Source of the DNA: Bacillota bacterium | GTDB lineage: Bacteria > Bacillota > Clostridia > Acetivibrionales > DTU013 | Length of the DNA stretch: 58,763 nucleotides | Reading direction: 5' to 3' | Assembly: GCA_023439545.1 (NCBI GenBank) | Contig: JAEXNT010000006.1 | Span: 1 to 58,763 of the forward strand | Shown here: positions 19,728 to 28,939 of the stretch, in pieces | Layout: the number at the start of each line of letters is the position of its first letter | How positions within the stretch are numbered: the first letter of the stretch is position 1 | Notes under the pieces: model-generated | What the model saw: the letters and a program-made list of their open reading frames with translations, nothing else | Told to the model about the DNA's origin: nothing | Database searches by the model: none | Translations under genes and position numbers: made by a program

Positions 19728-21164
19728 GTGGTAAAGGCGTTAAAGGCGTTCAGGGGTGGCGTAAAGCCCGGCCATCATAAAGGCACATCCGGGCTTGGTA
19801 CAGTCAGCATGCAGCTTCCATCAAAGGTTATAATACCAATGCTCCAGCATGTTGGAGCTCCCTGCGTTCCAACAGTAAAAAAAGGCGATAGGGTTTTGGT
19901 CGGACAGAAATTAGGGGACTCCGACAAAATGATATCCGCTCCTGTCCACTCAAGCGTTTCGGGGACTGTTAGCGATATCCGGCCTTTGCTTCTGTCCACC
20001 GGTGCTGAAGTCATGGCGGTGGAAATAAAACCCGACGGGCTTCAGGAGATACATGAAAGTGTCAGACCTCCGGAGCGCACTGATCGGGACAGCCTTGCCC
20101 GATGTATCAGGGAGGCCGGCCTGGTCGGTCTGGGAGGTGCGGGTTTCCCCACCTCTGTGAAGCTTACGCCTCCGCCCGGAAAAGCTCTCGATATTCTGCT
20201 TATAAACGGAGCCGAGTGTGAACCGTATATAACTTCTGACTTCAGGGAAATGATCGAGAATCCTGAAGGAATAATCGAAGGCACAAAAAGGATCATGGAA
20301 ATATCGGGAGCCCCAAAAGCTTATATTTGCATAGAATCGAACAAACCCGAGGCGATATCGAAGCTTTCTGGATTGCTGAGGAATTCGGACAATATAGGAG
20401 TCGTGCAGCTTCGGACACGTTACCCTCAGGGAGGCGAAAAGCAGCTGATCTATGCCGTGACCGGCAGGCAGGTGCCTTCGGGGAAACTGCCATCAGATGT
20501 CGGCGTGCTTGTACAGAATGTAGGCACCGCTGCTTTTATCGCAGAATTTCTTAGGACGGGGATGCCTCTCATCAAAAAGAAAATAACCGTCGACGGCGGC
20601 GCAGTTGCCAGGCCGATGAATGTAGAGGCTCTGGTGGGGACTCCTCTTGGCGAGATCTTCGATTTCTGCGGGGGCTTTAAGCAGGAACCGCGCAAGATAA
20701 TCATGGGCGGGCCGATGATGGGTGTGGCGCAATTTTCATTGGATACGCCCTTATTGAAACAGAATAATGCTTTGCTGGCCTTGACTGAAGAGGAAGCGGC
20801 CGAGCCGCCCGAATCGGTCTGCATACACTGCGGAAAATGCGTCGCTGCCTGCCCGATGTCACTGCTGCCGCTATATATCAATTCCTGCGTGAATCTTGGG
20901 AATTTCGAAGAATCGGCCAAATATCATGTAAACGACTGCATTGAATGCGGCTGCTGTTCATTCGAATGTCCTGCTTCGAGACGTCTCGTACAGTCCATTA
21001 GGTATGCCAAGGCGGAACTGAGGAAACTCGAGGTTCAGAAGAAAGCGGCGGCGGAGAAGCAGCCCGAACCGCAGAGGCATTTGGAGCAGAAGCAATCCGA
21101 GCAAAAGCTATCCGAGCAGAAAAAGCAGGAAGCAAAGGGAGGGGAAGTCCGTAATGGGAAATAG
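19728..21164 (+). CDS. rnfC: Rnf complex subunit C (NADH-binding, 4Fe-4S)
   Basis: 478 residues starting at GTG. RnfC is the peripheral flavin/NADH-handling subunit of the ion-pumping ferredoxin:NAD+ oxidoreductase. FRGGVKPGHHKG marks the N-terminus; GLGGAGFPTSVKL is the nucleotide/FMN-binding Gly-rich loop; two 4Fe-4S motifs are present, CIHCGKCVAACP and CIECGCCSFECP. The tail (about 425-478) is a low-complexity Lys/Glu/Gln stretch with repeated SEQK units. First gene of the compact rnfCDGEAB operon; it overlaps rnfD by 11 bases. Confidence 0.96.
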   Translation: MVKALKAFRGGVKPGHHKGTSGLGTVSMQLPSKVIIPMLQHVGAPCVPTVKKGDRVLVGQKLGDSDKMISAPVHSSVSGTVSDIRPLLLSTGAEVMAVEIKPDGLQEIHESVRPPERTDRDSLARCIREAGLVGLGGAGFPTSVKLTPPPGKALDILLINGAECEPYITSDFREMIENPEGIIEGTKRIMEISGAPKAYICIESNKPEAISKLSGLLRNSDNIGVVQLRTRYPQGGEKQLIYAVTGRQVPSGKLPSDVGVLVQNVGTAAFIAEFLRTGMPLIKKKITVDGGAVARPMNVEALVGTPLGEIFDFCGGFKQEPRKIIMGGPMMGVAQFSLDTPLLKQNNALLALTEEEAAEPPESVCIHCGKCVAACPMSLLPLYINSCVNLGNFEESAKYHVNDCIECGCCSFECPASRRLVQSIRYAKAELRKLEVQKKAAAEKQPEPQRHLEQKQSEQKLSEQKKQEAKGGEVRNGK

Positions 21165-22116
21165 ACTTTTGGCGGGTTCGTCGCCCCATATACAAAGCGG
21201 GATAAAAACCAGCGACCTTATGCTGGACGTGGTGATAGCGCTCCTGCCCGCGGCTGCGGCTTCAGTGTATTTCTTCGGGCTAAGTGCTGCGCTGCTTATA
21301 ATCGTAACGGTAGTTTCCTGTGTGATTTCGGAATATGTATACTGCAGGCTGGCTAAAAAGCCAAACCCCATCTCAGACTACAGCGCTGTGGTGACGGGCA
21401 TGTTGCTGGCCTACAACCTTTCGCCTGCCGCACCTCTCTGGATAGCCGCGATAGGCGGCGCTTTCGCGATAATCATTGTCAAGCAGCTGTTCGGAGGCCT
21501 CGGACACAACTTTGTAAATCCTGCGCTTGCTGCCAGAGCATTCATGATGGCGTCCTGGCCTGTTCAGATGACGACCTGGATAATACCGGGTCAAAGCGCG
21601 GACGCAGTCAGCTCCGCGACTCCTCTTGCGCTGATCAAGGCCGGAAGCGAGGCGGCAGGCACATTGCCCGGGTATTGGGATCTGTTTATCGGGAACATCG
21701 GCGGAACTATAGGCGAGACTTCCGCACTGGCGCTGTTGCTCGGCGCGGTGTATCTCGTTGCGAAACGGGTGATATCGCTCGAAATACCGCTCACCTTTAT
21801 CGGAACGGTAGGAGTGATGAGCTGGATATTCGGGGGCGCGCGCCCTTTTACGGGCGATTTTATATACAATATCCTTTCCGGCGGCCTCATATTGGGAGCG
21901 TTCTTCATGGCGACAGATTATACCACTTCGCCTGTTACTTCAAAGGGGCGGCTGCTCCTGGGTTTAGGCTGCGGCATGATGACATCCGTGATCAGGCTGT
22001 TCGGCGGGTATCCCGAAGGTGTTTCTTATGCGATACTGCTGATGAACCTGACAGTCCCGCTGATAGACAGGTATATGATTCCAAGAAGCTTTGGAGGTGC
22101 CGTGAGAAATGCGTGA
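21154..22116 (+). CDS. rnfD: Rnf complex subunit D (membrane, covalent FMN)
   Basis: 320 residues with about nine membrane segments. The SSATPLAL motif (about residue 150) carries the threonine to which FMN is esterified. SPHIQSG, GGLGHNFVNPALAARAFMMASWP and MATDYTTSP are signature blocks. Its end overlaps rnfG by eight bases, consistent with translational coupling. Confidence 0.96.
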   Translation: MGNRLLAGSSPHIQSGIKTSDLMLDVVIALLPAAAASVYFFGLSAALLIIVTVVSCVISEYVYCRLAKKPNPISDYSAVVTGMLLAYNLSPAAPLWIAAIGGAFAIIIVKQLFGGLGHNFVNPALAARAFMMASWPVQMTTWIIPGQSADAVSSATPLALIKAGSEAAGTLPGYWDLFIGNIGGTIGETSALALLLGAVYLVAKRVISLEIPLTFIGTVGVMSWIFGGARPFTGDFIYNILSGGLILGAFFMATDYTTSPVTSKGRLLLGLGCGMMTSVIRLFGGYPEGVSYAILLMNLTVPLIDRYMIPRSFGGAVRNA

Positions 22117-22699
22117 CATGATAAAGCCGTCGGTATCGCTTTTTATAATTTGCCTGGTTACAGCCTTTTGCCTTGCATTCGTAAATAACACCACAAAAGA
22201 TACAATAGCGCAGAGAACCCAAAAAGATGCCGAAGAACAAAGAAAGCAGGTAATGAGCGAAGCAGACAGCTTCAAAAAGCTCGAACCCCAGGAAGGTACG
22301 GAATACAGCACCGTGATAAGAGAAGCGTATGCGGCCTACACCCAGGATAGATTCGTGGGATACGTCTTCAGCGCTTACCCGTCGGGATACGGCGGAGAGA
22401 TGGCGGTGACCGTAGGAGTCGGCAGCGACGGCAGGATAACCGGCGTCAGGATAGGCGCAAACGAAGAGACTCCGGGCCTCGGGAGCAAGACCGCCGAAGA
22501 CGGCTTCACGAGCCAATATATCGGGAAAAGCATAGATAACAGCATAAGGGTGGTCAAAGTGCCGCCCAAGGCAGAGGATGAGGTACAGGCCGTAAGCGGA
22601 GCCACGATCAGCTCGAAAGCTGTGACGAGCGCAGTCCAGGCTTCGGCCGATATGGCGAGGAAATTGCTGCAGGAGCAGGACGGAGGCGATGTGAAATGA
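22109..22699 (+). CDS. rnfG: Rnf complex subunit G (covalent FMN protein)
   Basis: 196 residues: one N-terminal membrane helix (VSLFIICLVTAFCLAFV) and an extracytoplasmic FMN-binding domain. GANEETPGLGSK and VQAVSGATISSKAVT are conserved, the latter holding the threonine that binds FMN. It overlaps rnfE by four bases (ATGA). Confidence 0.95.
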   Translation: MRDMIKPSVSLFIICLVTAFCLAFVNNTTKDTIAQRTQKDAEEQRKQVMSEADSFKKLEPQEGTEYSTVIREAYAAYTQDRFVGYVFSAYPSGYGGEMAVTVGVGSDGRITGVRIGANEETPGLGSKTAEDGFTSQYIGKSIDNSIRVVKVPPKAEDEVQAVSGATISSKAVTSAVQASADMARKLLQEQDGGDVK

Positions 22700-23376
22700 A
22701 ACTGTTCAATATATTCAAAAACGGTATCATAAATGAAAATCCTACATTCCGCCTTGTGCTGGGAACCTGCCCGACGCTTGCAATAACGACCTCCGCGATA
22801 AACGGCATAGGCATGGGGCTTTCGACCACAGCGGTGCTGATCGGCTCAAATGCGGTGATATCGCTGCTCAGGAAATTTATCCCCGGGAAGGTAAGAATGC
22901 CGGCTTTCGTCACGGTCATAGCAGGCTTCGTCACGATAGTGCAAATGCTGCTGAAGGCTTACGTACCTTCGCTTGACAAGGCGCTCGGCATATATATACC
23001 GCTCATCGTCGTAAACTGCATCATCATGGCCAGGGCGGAATCATACGCCTCGAAGAATCCTGTTCTGGATTCGGCCGTAGACGGGCTGGGGATGGGTATC
23101 GGATTCACCCTGGCAATAACGGCGATCGGAAGCGTCAGGGAGATACTTGGGAACGGAAGCATATTCGGACTGCAGCTTTTCGGAGCAAACGCCAGCCCCG
23201 CGCTAGCCATGATACTTCCTCCGGGAGGCTTCCTTATATTCGGGCTTGCGATAGGCCTGGTCAATCTCGTCACAAACAGGCAAACCTTGAAATCGGGCTG
23301 CGGAGCTCATTCGACAGGCTGTGAAGGCTGTCGTGCGGACTGCAGCCTGGCGGAAACCGGAAAGGGGGCTGAATAA
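22696..23376 (+). CDS. rnfE: Rnf complex subunit E
   Basis: 226 residues, an integral membrane subunit related to RnfA and NqrD. NPTFRLVLGTCPTLAITTSA and VVNCIIMARAESYASKNPVLDS are signatures; the conserved cysteines in GTCP and VNC are thought to bind the intramembrane iron-sulfur centre shared with RnfA. The C-terminal tail is Cys-rich (CGAHSTGCEGCRADC), which is longer than needed for the fold and unexplained. Confidence 0.95.
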   Translation: MKLFNIFKNGIINENPTFRLVLGTCPTLAITTSAINGIGMGLSTTAVLIGSNAVISLLRKFIPGKVRMPAFVTVIAGFVTIVQMLLKAYVPSLDKALGIYIPLIVVNCIIMARAESYASKNPVLDSAVDGLGMGIGFTLAITAIGSVREILGNGSIFGLQLFGANASPALAMILPPGGFLIFGLAIGLVNLVTNRQTLKSGCGAHSTGCEGCRADCSLAETGKGAE

Positions 23377-23378
23377 CC

Positions 23379-23960
23379 ATGCTTCAAAGTATTTTGATAA
23401 CATTTATATCAGCCGTTTTCATAAATAACTTCGTTGTAGTTAAGTTTCTGGGAATATGCCCTTTCCTCGGCGTTTCCAGGAAGATTAAAACAGCCGCAGG
23501 CATGGGCGTAGCGGTTATATTTGTAATGACACTGGCGTCGGCCGCTGCCTGGCTCGTCCAGGAATTCATACTGAAGCCTCTGAATTTGGAGTATCTGCAA
23601 ACTATCGCGTTTATTCTTGTGATTGCCGCGCTTGTACAGTTCGTCGAAATGGTGCTGCAGAAGACGAGCCAGGGCCTTTACAAGGCTCTGGGTATTTACC
23701 TCCCGCTGATCACGACCAACTGCGCCGTGCTTGGCGTAACGCTGCTGAATGTCGAGAGCGATAACAATTTTGTTATTTCCGTTTTCAACGGAGCATTTTC
23801 TGGGGTGGGTTTCACACTGGCAATAGTGCTTTTCGCGGGTATCAGAGAGCGCCTTGAAACTGCGATCGTGCCGAAATGCCTTCAGGGCTTTCCCATATCG
23901 CTGATTTCGGCTTCATTGGTTTCGTTGGCGTTTTTAGGTTTTCAGGGACTGCTTAAGTAG
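23379..23960 (+). CDS. rnfA: Rnf complex subunit A
   Basis: 193 residues with six membrane helices, homologous to rnfE. FINNFVVVKFLGICPFLGVS and LPLITTNCAVLGVTLLN contain the paired cysteines of the intramembrane cluster. It begins two bases after the rnfE stop and ends about 100 bases before rnfB. Confidence 0.96.
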   Translation: MLQSILITFISAVFINNFVVVKFLGICPFLGVSRKIKTAAGMGVAVIFVMTLASAAAWLVQEFILKPLNLEYLQTIAFILVIAALVQFVEMVLQKTSQGLYKALGIYLPLITTNCAVLGVTLLNVESDNNFVISVFNGAFSGVGFTLAIVLFAGIRERLETAIVPKCLQGFPISLISASLVSLAFLGFQGLLK

Positions 23961-24059
23961 TTCGGGGGACTTGGTAATATATTGATCGCAGTAGGAACAG
24001 CCGGTTCGAACCGGTCGTTTCCTGAAGATACTTGTAATAGTTTACCGGAGGGTTGAAAC

Positions 24060-24860
24060 ATGGGGGATATAATTGCTGCGGTATTGGTGATAAGCGGCCT
24101 CGGCTTGATTTTCGGAATCGGCCTGTCCTACGCATCTAAAGTATTTGCAGTAAAGGTAGACGAAAGGGTCGTCAGAATCAGAGAGGCGCTTCCCGGAGCC
24201 AATTGCGGAGGCTGCGGCTATGCGGGCTGCGATTCCTATGCGGACGCAGTTGTGACAAAGGGCGCCGAAACGAATTGCTGTCCTGTGGGCGGCAGTGAAG
24301 TGGCCGGAAAAGTGGCCGACATTATGGGCGTCGAGGCCGAGGATATCAAGAGAGCCGCTGCCAGGATTTTGTGCAACGGACGCTGCAGTGTAAGCAGGGA
24401 AAAATATGAGTACAACGGAATAGACAGCTGTTCTGCGGCAGTCCAGCTTTATGGCGGACATAAAGCCTGTTCATACGGCTGCCTTGGACACGGCGATTGT
24501 GTAAAAGCCTGCCCTTTTGAAGCCATAGACATCACGGGTGGAATTGCCAGAGTCATAGAGGACCGGTGCAAGGCGTGCGGGAAGTGTGTTGCAGTCTGTC
24601 CGAAAAAATTGATTGAAATAATACCGAAGGACAAGAAATACTCAGTCATGTGCCGTTCGAGAGATAAGGGACCTGTGACCAAAAGCAACTGCGAAGTCGG
24701 CTGCATCGGGTGCACAAAATGTGTCAAGGCGTGCAGCTATTCGGCTATCAGCATGGAAGGCGCGCTTGCCAGGATCGATTACGGCAAATGCACCGACTGC
24801 GGTGAATGTACCAGGGCGTGCCCGACCATGGCGATCAGGGTAATGGATTTCGGCGACTGA
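24060..24860 (+). CDS. rnfB: Rnf complex subunit B (ferredoxin-oxidising, multi-Fe-S)
   Basis: 266 residues. An N-terminal membrane helix is followed by the four-Cys cluster motif CGGCGYAGCDSYADAV and then four ferredoxin-type motifs (CLGHGDCVKACP, CKACGKCVAVCP, CEVGCIGCTKCVKAC, CTDCGECTRACP). RnfB takes electrons from reduced ferredoxin. Presence of all six subunits in the order C-D-G-E-A-B indicates a functional Rnf coupling site giving a sodium or proton gradient. Confidence 0.96.
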   Translation: MGDIIAAVLVISGLGLIFGIGLSYASKVFAVKVDERVVRIREALPGANCGGCGYAGCDSYADAVVTKGAETNCCPVGGSEVAGKVADIMGVEAEDIKRAAARILCNGRCSVSREKYEYNGIDSCSAAVQLYGGHKACSYGCLGHGDCVKACPFEAIDITGGIARVIEDRCKACGKCVAVCPKKLIEIIPKDKKYSVMCRSRDKGPVTKSNCEVGCIGCTKCVKACSYSAISMEGALARIDYGKCTDCGECTRACPTMAIRVMDFGD

Positions 24861-24908
24861 CGGTGGGGCTGCGGCGCCGTAAATTGAATCAGTTTGGTGT
24901 GACAGGCA

Positions 24909-24937
24909 TTGCAGTCTGCCGCCGATTCTGATATAAT
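24909..24937 (+). promoter_or_regulatory. Promoter for the queT leader
   Basis: TTGCAG (24909-24914) and TATAAT (24932-24937) are 17 bases apart. Transcription would start near 24944, giving a leader of about 200 bases before queT. Confidence 0.7.
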
Positions 24938-24943
24938 GTAAAA

Positions 24944-25110
24944 AAATAATAAGACAGTTCGAAACCATCCTGTCTGTAAACAAAACTACGGGGCTATGAT
25001 CACCGGATACGACCGGACTTACGGGCTTATGTCCATAAATGAGCCATGTATGAGGTCGGCGGGATCGTATGTATTTTAGTAGGTGTACAGGAGCGAGGAG
25101 CTCCTTTTTT
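24944..25110 (+). promoter_or_regulatory. Structured leader with terminator before queT; riboswitch class not recognised
   Basis: Between promoter and gene lies a leader with several possible pairings: ATACGA with TCGTAT, CGACC with GGTCG, and a local GGGCTTAT..GAGCC hairpin. It ends in a terminator AGGAGC/GCTCCT plus six T (25089-25110). queT-type genes are often controlled by preQ1 riboswitches; I could not fit this leader to the preQ1-I or preQ1-II consensus from memory and cannot test preQ1-III. Confidence 0.5.
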
Positions 25111-25143
25111 ATTGGGTGCGGAGAACAATGAAAGGATACCGAA

Positions 25144-25650
25144 ATGGATCAAAACAACAGCAACATGAAAGTCAGAAAAAGCAGGACCCCCGTGAGGTAT
25201 ATAGCCGAAGCAGCAATCATAGGGGCAATGTACTCAGCTCTTACGATACTTATTCCCGGCGGTTCGGGGCAGATACAAATCAGGGTATCGGAAGCTCTCA
25301 CCGTACTGGCGTTTTTTACTCCGGCGGCCATTCCGGGCCTGTTTGCAGGCTGCATCATTGCAAACATATTCGTCGGGGCAGGGCCGTACGACATCCTGTT
25401 CGGGAGCCTTGCAACGCTCACAGCTGCCTGGCTGACATGGAAAATGCCGCGTAAATACCTGGCGCCGCTGCCTCCTGTCATAGTCAATGCTGTTGTGGTT
25501 GCCTTTGTGCTCAATTTTTCGATACAAACGCCGCTTTTTGCCACTATGGGCTTTGTTGCTCTCGGGGAACTGATCGCGTGTTACGGACTCGGCTATCCGC
25601 TGCTCCTGCTGCTCGATAAGCAGAAGGCAAGGTTATTCGGAAACAAATAA
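25144..25650 (+). CDS. queT: QueT family queuosine-precursor transporter (ECF S component)
   Basis: 168 residues with five to six membrane helices. The IQIRVSEALTVLAFFTPAAIPGLFAGCIIAN, DILFGSLATLTAAWLTW, APLPPVIVNA and GELIACYGLGYPLLLLL blocks are those of QueT, the substrate-binding membrane component that imports queuosine precursors (preQ0/preQ1) with the shared ECF energising module. That module is not in this window. An upstream terminator suggests attenuation control. Confidence 0.9.
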   Translation: MDQNNSNMKVRKSRTPVRYIAEAAIIGAMYSALTILIPGGSGQIQIRVSEALTVLAFFTPAAIPGLFAGCIIANIFVGAGPYDILFGSLATLTAAWLTWKMPRKYLAPLPPVIVNAVVVAFVLNFSIQTPLFATMGFVALGELIACYGLGYPLLLLLDKQKARLFGNK

Positions 25651-25681
25651 AGGTGAAGCTTAATGAATAAAAGTTTGAGTG

Positions 25682-25717
25682 AAAAATACTTGGAAATATA
25701 AATTCCCAAGTATTTTT
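25682..25717. terminator. Bidirectional terminator after queT
   Basis: AAAAATACTTGG pairs with CCAAGTATTTTT, giving a 12-bp stem with A/T flanks on both sides. Confidence 0.85.
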
Positions 25718-25845
25718 GATATAATAGGAGTGGAAATTGGCAGTTATCAGCGGATTTTTGGATTTTTTGGCGCATAACAGCGAAGGTTAAAATCAGCCGG
25801 CTTGATTATTATATTATCAACTGATCGATAAGAGGGTTAAAAGTC

Positions 25846-28080
25846 ATGGTTGTGCGAATAGATAGCCTGAGTATCTACGTGGTAATACTGTATATTTCAG
25901 TAGCAATGTGTCTGATTGCTTGTGTTTCCTGCTTCAGGCGGCGACCTGCTTTTGGAGCTTTGCCTTTGGGAATCCTTCTTTTCTCCGTTGCTACCGCATC
26001 TTTTTTTCAAGCGCTTGTCTTTGCCTTTCAGGGATTTTCTGATAAATTGCTTGTCTCAAACCTTCGGTATATTGGAGTTGAACTGATTCCCTTTTCTTTT
26101 CTTGCGCTTACATATGAGCATACGAAGAAATTATCTTTTTTTAAAACGAAACGGGTCCTGCCTATATTATTTATATCTTTAATGTTTTTCCTCCTGTTAG
26201 CTACCAACCAGTATCACTTTTTATTTTACAGATCGGTATCCATACAAGGAAACATTTTGATTTTGGAAAATGGCATTGCTTTCTGGCTGAATATTATATA
26301 CATTTATTCACTTACAATTGCCGGGATTCTAAATCTCCTGAGATATCTGCTGAATTATTCTGCGCCTTCCAGGAGACAGACAGTTTTTCTTTTGCTCTCT
26401 GCCATAATCCCATTTGTGTTAAGTATGATTTCGAACTTTCAAATAGTTTATACGGGAGATATTGATATAACCCCCCTTGCTTTCAGCTTAACGGGTCTTT
26501 TGAGCTTTTTCTGCCTGTTTAAGCTAAGGATGTTCGACGTAATTCCCATTGCTAAAGGAGAACTTTTTGAGAGTCTGCAGGATTCAGTAATTATTCTTGA
26601 TAAAAGCAACGTTATACTGTCAATCAATAAACAGGCGCTAAAACTTTTTAATAGCATCTTTGGCAGCACCTGCGTAAGTGATTATACTGGAAAGACCGTA
26701 TTTGATGTTTTTGGCGCTATTGAAAATTTTACATTCAATCTTTCTGATCAGGAATTCCTAAACGAAAAAGTATGTATTCAGGTCAGAAATGAAATCAAAT
26801 ATTTTTATTTGTACAAAAACCCGATTTTTAATAAAAAGGGCAAATTTACGGGTTCTCTTATTGTTTTAAAGGATATAAGCGAGCTTGAACTGGCCCTATA
26901 TGAAGCAAAATCCTCACAAAAAGCTGCGGAAGCAGCCAACCAGTCAAAAAGCAGATTTCTTGCCAATATGAGTCACGAAATCAGGACCCCCATGAATGCA
27001 ATAATAGGGATCTCGGATATTCTTTATACTACAGAAATGCCTGCCGAAGAACAGAAAAAGAATCTGAAGATTCTTATGAGTTCGGCTACCAGCCTTCTTT
27101 CTCTTCTTAATGATATTCTCGACTATTCTAAAATCGAAGCGGGAAAGCTTGAGCTTGAAAACACTGTATTTCATCTGAAAGAACTTATGGAAGAGGCTGT
27201 CGATACATTTGTTATTCATACGCGGAATAAAAATATTTCAATGAGAACTCATTTTGATACGCAGCTTCCGGAATATGTATCCGGCGACCCTACGAGATTA
27301 AAACAAATTTTGTCAAATCTCATAAGCAATTCAATAAAATTTACCGCAGAAGGGCAAATCACTATCAGTGCCGAGGTCACGGAAACAAATGATATGCGCG
27401 CCAAGGTTAAATTCATAGTTTCCGATACAGGGATCGGAATCCCGGAGGAAAAAATCGATTTATTATTTCAGAGTTTCAAACAGTTGGATAATTCCACTAC
27501 AAGAAAATATGGCGGTACAGGCCTGGGGCTTTCGATTGTAAAAAACCTGATAGAAATGATGGAAGGGAATATTCGTGTTGAAAGTAAAATGGGAGTAGGC
27601 AGCAATTTCATTTTCACAATCCCGTTCGAGCTTGCACAAGCGCCCAACGAACCTGCAAGACAAAGCATTACGCACAATAGTCCAATCTGCAATAATAGTC
27701 TTAATATTATTGTTGCCGAGGATAGCAAGGTAAATCAAGAGTTAATAAAGATATTTCTGGCAAAGAAAAACCTTAAAGCCGATTATGCCGACGATGGTAA
27801 AATGCTTCTGCAAATGCTTGAGTCAAATAAGTACGAACTTATACTAATGGATATGCAAATGCCGGAAATAGATGGGCTTGAGGCAACTGCCCTGATACGG
27901 GAAAAAGAAAAAGTAAACGGAGAGCATGTTATAATTATTGCTCTTACGGCAAATGCGATGAAGGGTGACAGAGAATTGTGCATAAACACCGGTATGGATG
28001 ATTATCTTGCAAAACCGTTAAGATATAATGAGCTATCCAATATGATCAACAAATATTTCAAATATTTCAGTGTTTCGTAA
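25846..28080 (+). CDS. Hybrid sensor histidine kinase with 7TM N-terminus
   Basis: 744 residues. Seven hydrophobic segments fill about residues 8-225 (7TM sensor region). A PAS-like domain follows (about 235-350), then HisKA with phospho-acceptor His377 in NMSHEIRTPMNAIIG, an HATPase_c domain (N-box LSNLISNSIKF, G1 DTGIGIPE, G2 GGTGLGLSI) and a C-terminal receiver with phospho-acceptor Asp669 (MDMQMPEIDG) and KP at DYLAKPL. There is no Hpt domain and no separate output regulator next to it, so the phosphorelay partner is elsewhere. Base composition is visibly more AT-rich than the adjacent rnf genes, which hints at transfer. Confidence 0.92.
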   Translation: MVVRIDSLSIYVVILYISVAMCLIACVSCFRRRPAFGALPLGILLFSVATASFFQALVFAFQGFSDKLLVSNLRYIGVELIPFSFLALTYEHTKKLSFFKTKRVLPILFISLMFFLLLATNQYHFLFYRSVSIQGNILILENGIAFWLNIIYIYSLTIAGILNLLRYLLNYSAPSRRQTVFLLLSAIIPFVLSMISNFQIVYTGDIDITPLAFSLTGLLSFFCLFKLRMFDVIPIAKGELFESLQDSVIILDKSNVILSINKQALKLFNSIFGSTCVSDYTGKTVFDVFGAIENFTFNLSDQEFLNEKVCIQVRNEIKYFYLYKNPIFNKKGKFTGSLIVLKDISELELALYEAKSSQKAAEAANQSKSRFLANMSHEIRTPMNAIIGISDILYTTEMPAEEQKKNLKILMSSATSLLSLLNDILDYSKIEAGKLELENTVFHLKELMEEAVDTFVIHTRNKNISMRTHFDTQLPEYVSGDPTRLKQILSNLISNSIKFTAEGQITISAEVTETNDMRAKVKFIVSDTGIGIPEEKIDLLFQSFKQLDNSTTRKYGGTGLGLSIVKNLIEMMEGNIRVESKMGVGSNFIFTIPFELAQAPNEPARQSITHNSPICNNSLNIIVAEDSKVNQELIKIFLAKKNLKADYADDGKMLLQMLESNKYELILMDMQMPEIDGLEATALIREKEKVNGEHVIIIALTANAMKGDRELCINTGMDDYLAKPLRYNELSNMINKYFKYFSVS

Positions 28081-28147
28081 TAACAAAAATAATGTAATGC
28101 GGCTATTGACATAGCATGGCCAATACTCTATTATTGATTCATAACAA

Positions 28148-28245
28148 AATAAATCTGGGGAGCTGGATAAATCCGGCTGAGAGGGAACTGAAGCGTTCCG
28201 ACCCATCAAACCTGAGACGGATAATGCCGGCGGAGGGAGTATATC
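28148..28245 (+). promoter_or_regulatory. TPP (thiamine pyrophosphate) riboswitch
   Basis: The thi-box signatures appear in order: GGGGAGC, GGCTGAGAGG, GACCC, ACCTGA and GGATAATGCCGGCG. It precedes thiT by about 150 bases, with a terminator between, so thiamine pyrophosphate should reduce thiT transcription. Confidence 0.95.
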
Positions 28246-28261
28246 AGCAAAGTAATCATTT

Positions 28262-28297
28262 ACCCTCTTATCTGTTTCAGACGAGAGGGTTTTTATT
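28262..28297 (+). terminator. Riboswitch expression-platform terminator
   Basis: ACCCTCT (28262-28268) pairs with AGAGGGT (28284-28290) with an inner TCTG/CAGA pairing, followed by TTTTTATTT. It lies between the TPP aptamer and thiT. Confidence 0.88.
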
Positions 28298-28398
28298 TGC
28301 CCGCTGCATATTGTAAGTGCGACGGTTGTGATTGCGGAAACGAAGTCAAGAGGGCGGCTAGTCCCGAAAAGACCCGGAAAACTGGAGGGTTTATCGAT

Positions 28399-28938
28399 AT
28401 GCACAACAAAAATACACGTATGCTTGCCGAAGCCGGGATGATGTTAGCTTTGGCAATTATTCTGGGCGAATTCGTAAAGCTTTTCAAAATGCCCATGGGC
28501 GGTTCCGTTAGCTTGGGAGGCATGGTACCGCTGTTTATTTTCGCATTCAGATGGGGAGGCAAAAAAGGTATACTGGTGAGCGCAATATATGGCATCCTTG
28601 ACCTTGTAATCGGAGGCTTCTATTCCATGCATCCGGTTTCGATCCTGCTGGATTATCCGCTTGCATATGGAATGCTCGGGCTGGCAGGTTTCTTTAAGAA
28701 ATCGACTGTCGGCTACATCGGCGGAATATTTACCGGTATTTTAGGCCGCTTCTTCTGCCATACGGTCTCAGGGGTGGCGTTTTACGCAAGCTACGCTCCC
28801 GAGGGGCAGTCGCCGCTGGTATATTCGATATTGTACAACGGCACATTCCTGCTCCCCGAGCTCGTAATCACGCTTGTCATGGCGCTTGTGATACTGAAAT
28901 TCGCCAAGCTTCCCGACCCCGAACAGATCAGGGCTTAG
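28399..28938 (+). CDS. thiT: Thiamine transporter ThiT (ECF S component)
   Basis: 179 residues from the ATG that follows GGAGGG; an earlier in-frame ATG lies inside the leader and is rejected. Six membrane segments and the ThiT signatures EFVKLFKMPMGGSVSLGGMVPLFIFAFRWG and YPLAYGMLGLAGFF are present; these regions form the thiamine pocket in characterised ThiT. The upstream TPP riboswitch confirms the substrate. Works with a shared ECF ATPase/transmembrane module not encoded here. Confidence 0.95.
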   Translation: MHNKNTRMLAEAGMMLALAIILGEFVKLFKMPMGGSVSLGGMVPLFIFAFRWGGKKGILVSAIYGILDLVIGGFYSMHPVSILLDYPLAYGMLGLAGFFKKSTVGYIGGIFTGILGRFFCHTVSGVAFYASYAPEGQSPLVYSILYNGTFLLPELVITLVMALVILKFAKLPDPEQIRA

Positions 28939-28939
28939 G

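Noticed and set aside
24944..25110. preQ1-I or preQ1-II riboswitch
   Set aside because: The short conserved motifs of those classes are not found; only the position and the terminator fit.
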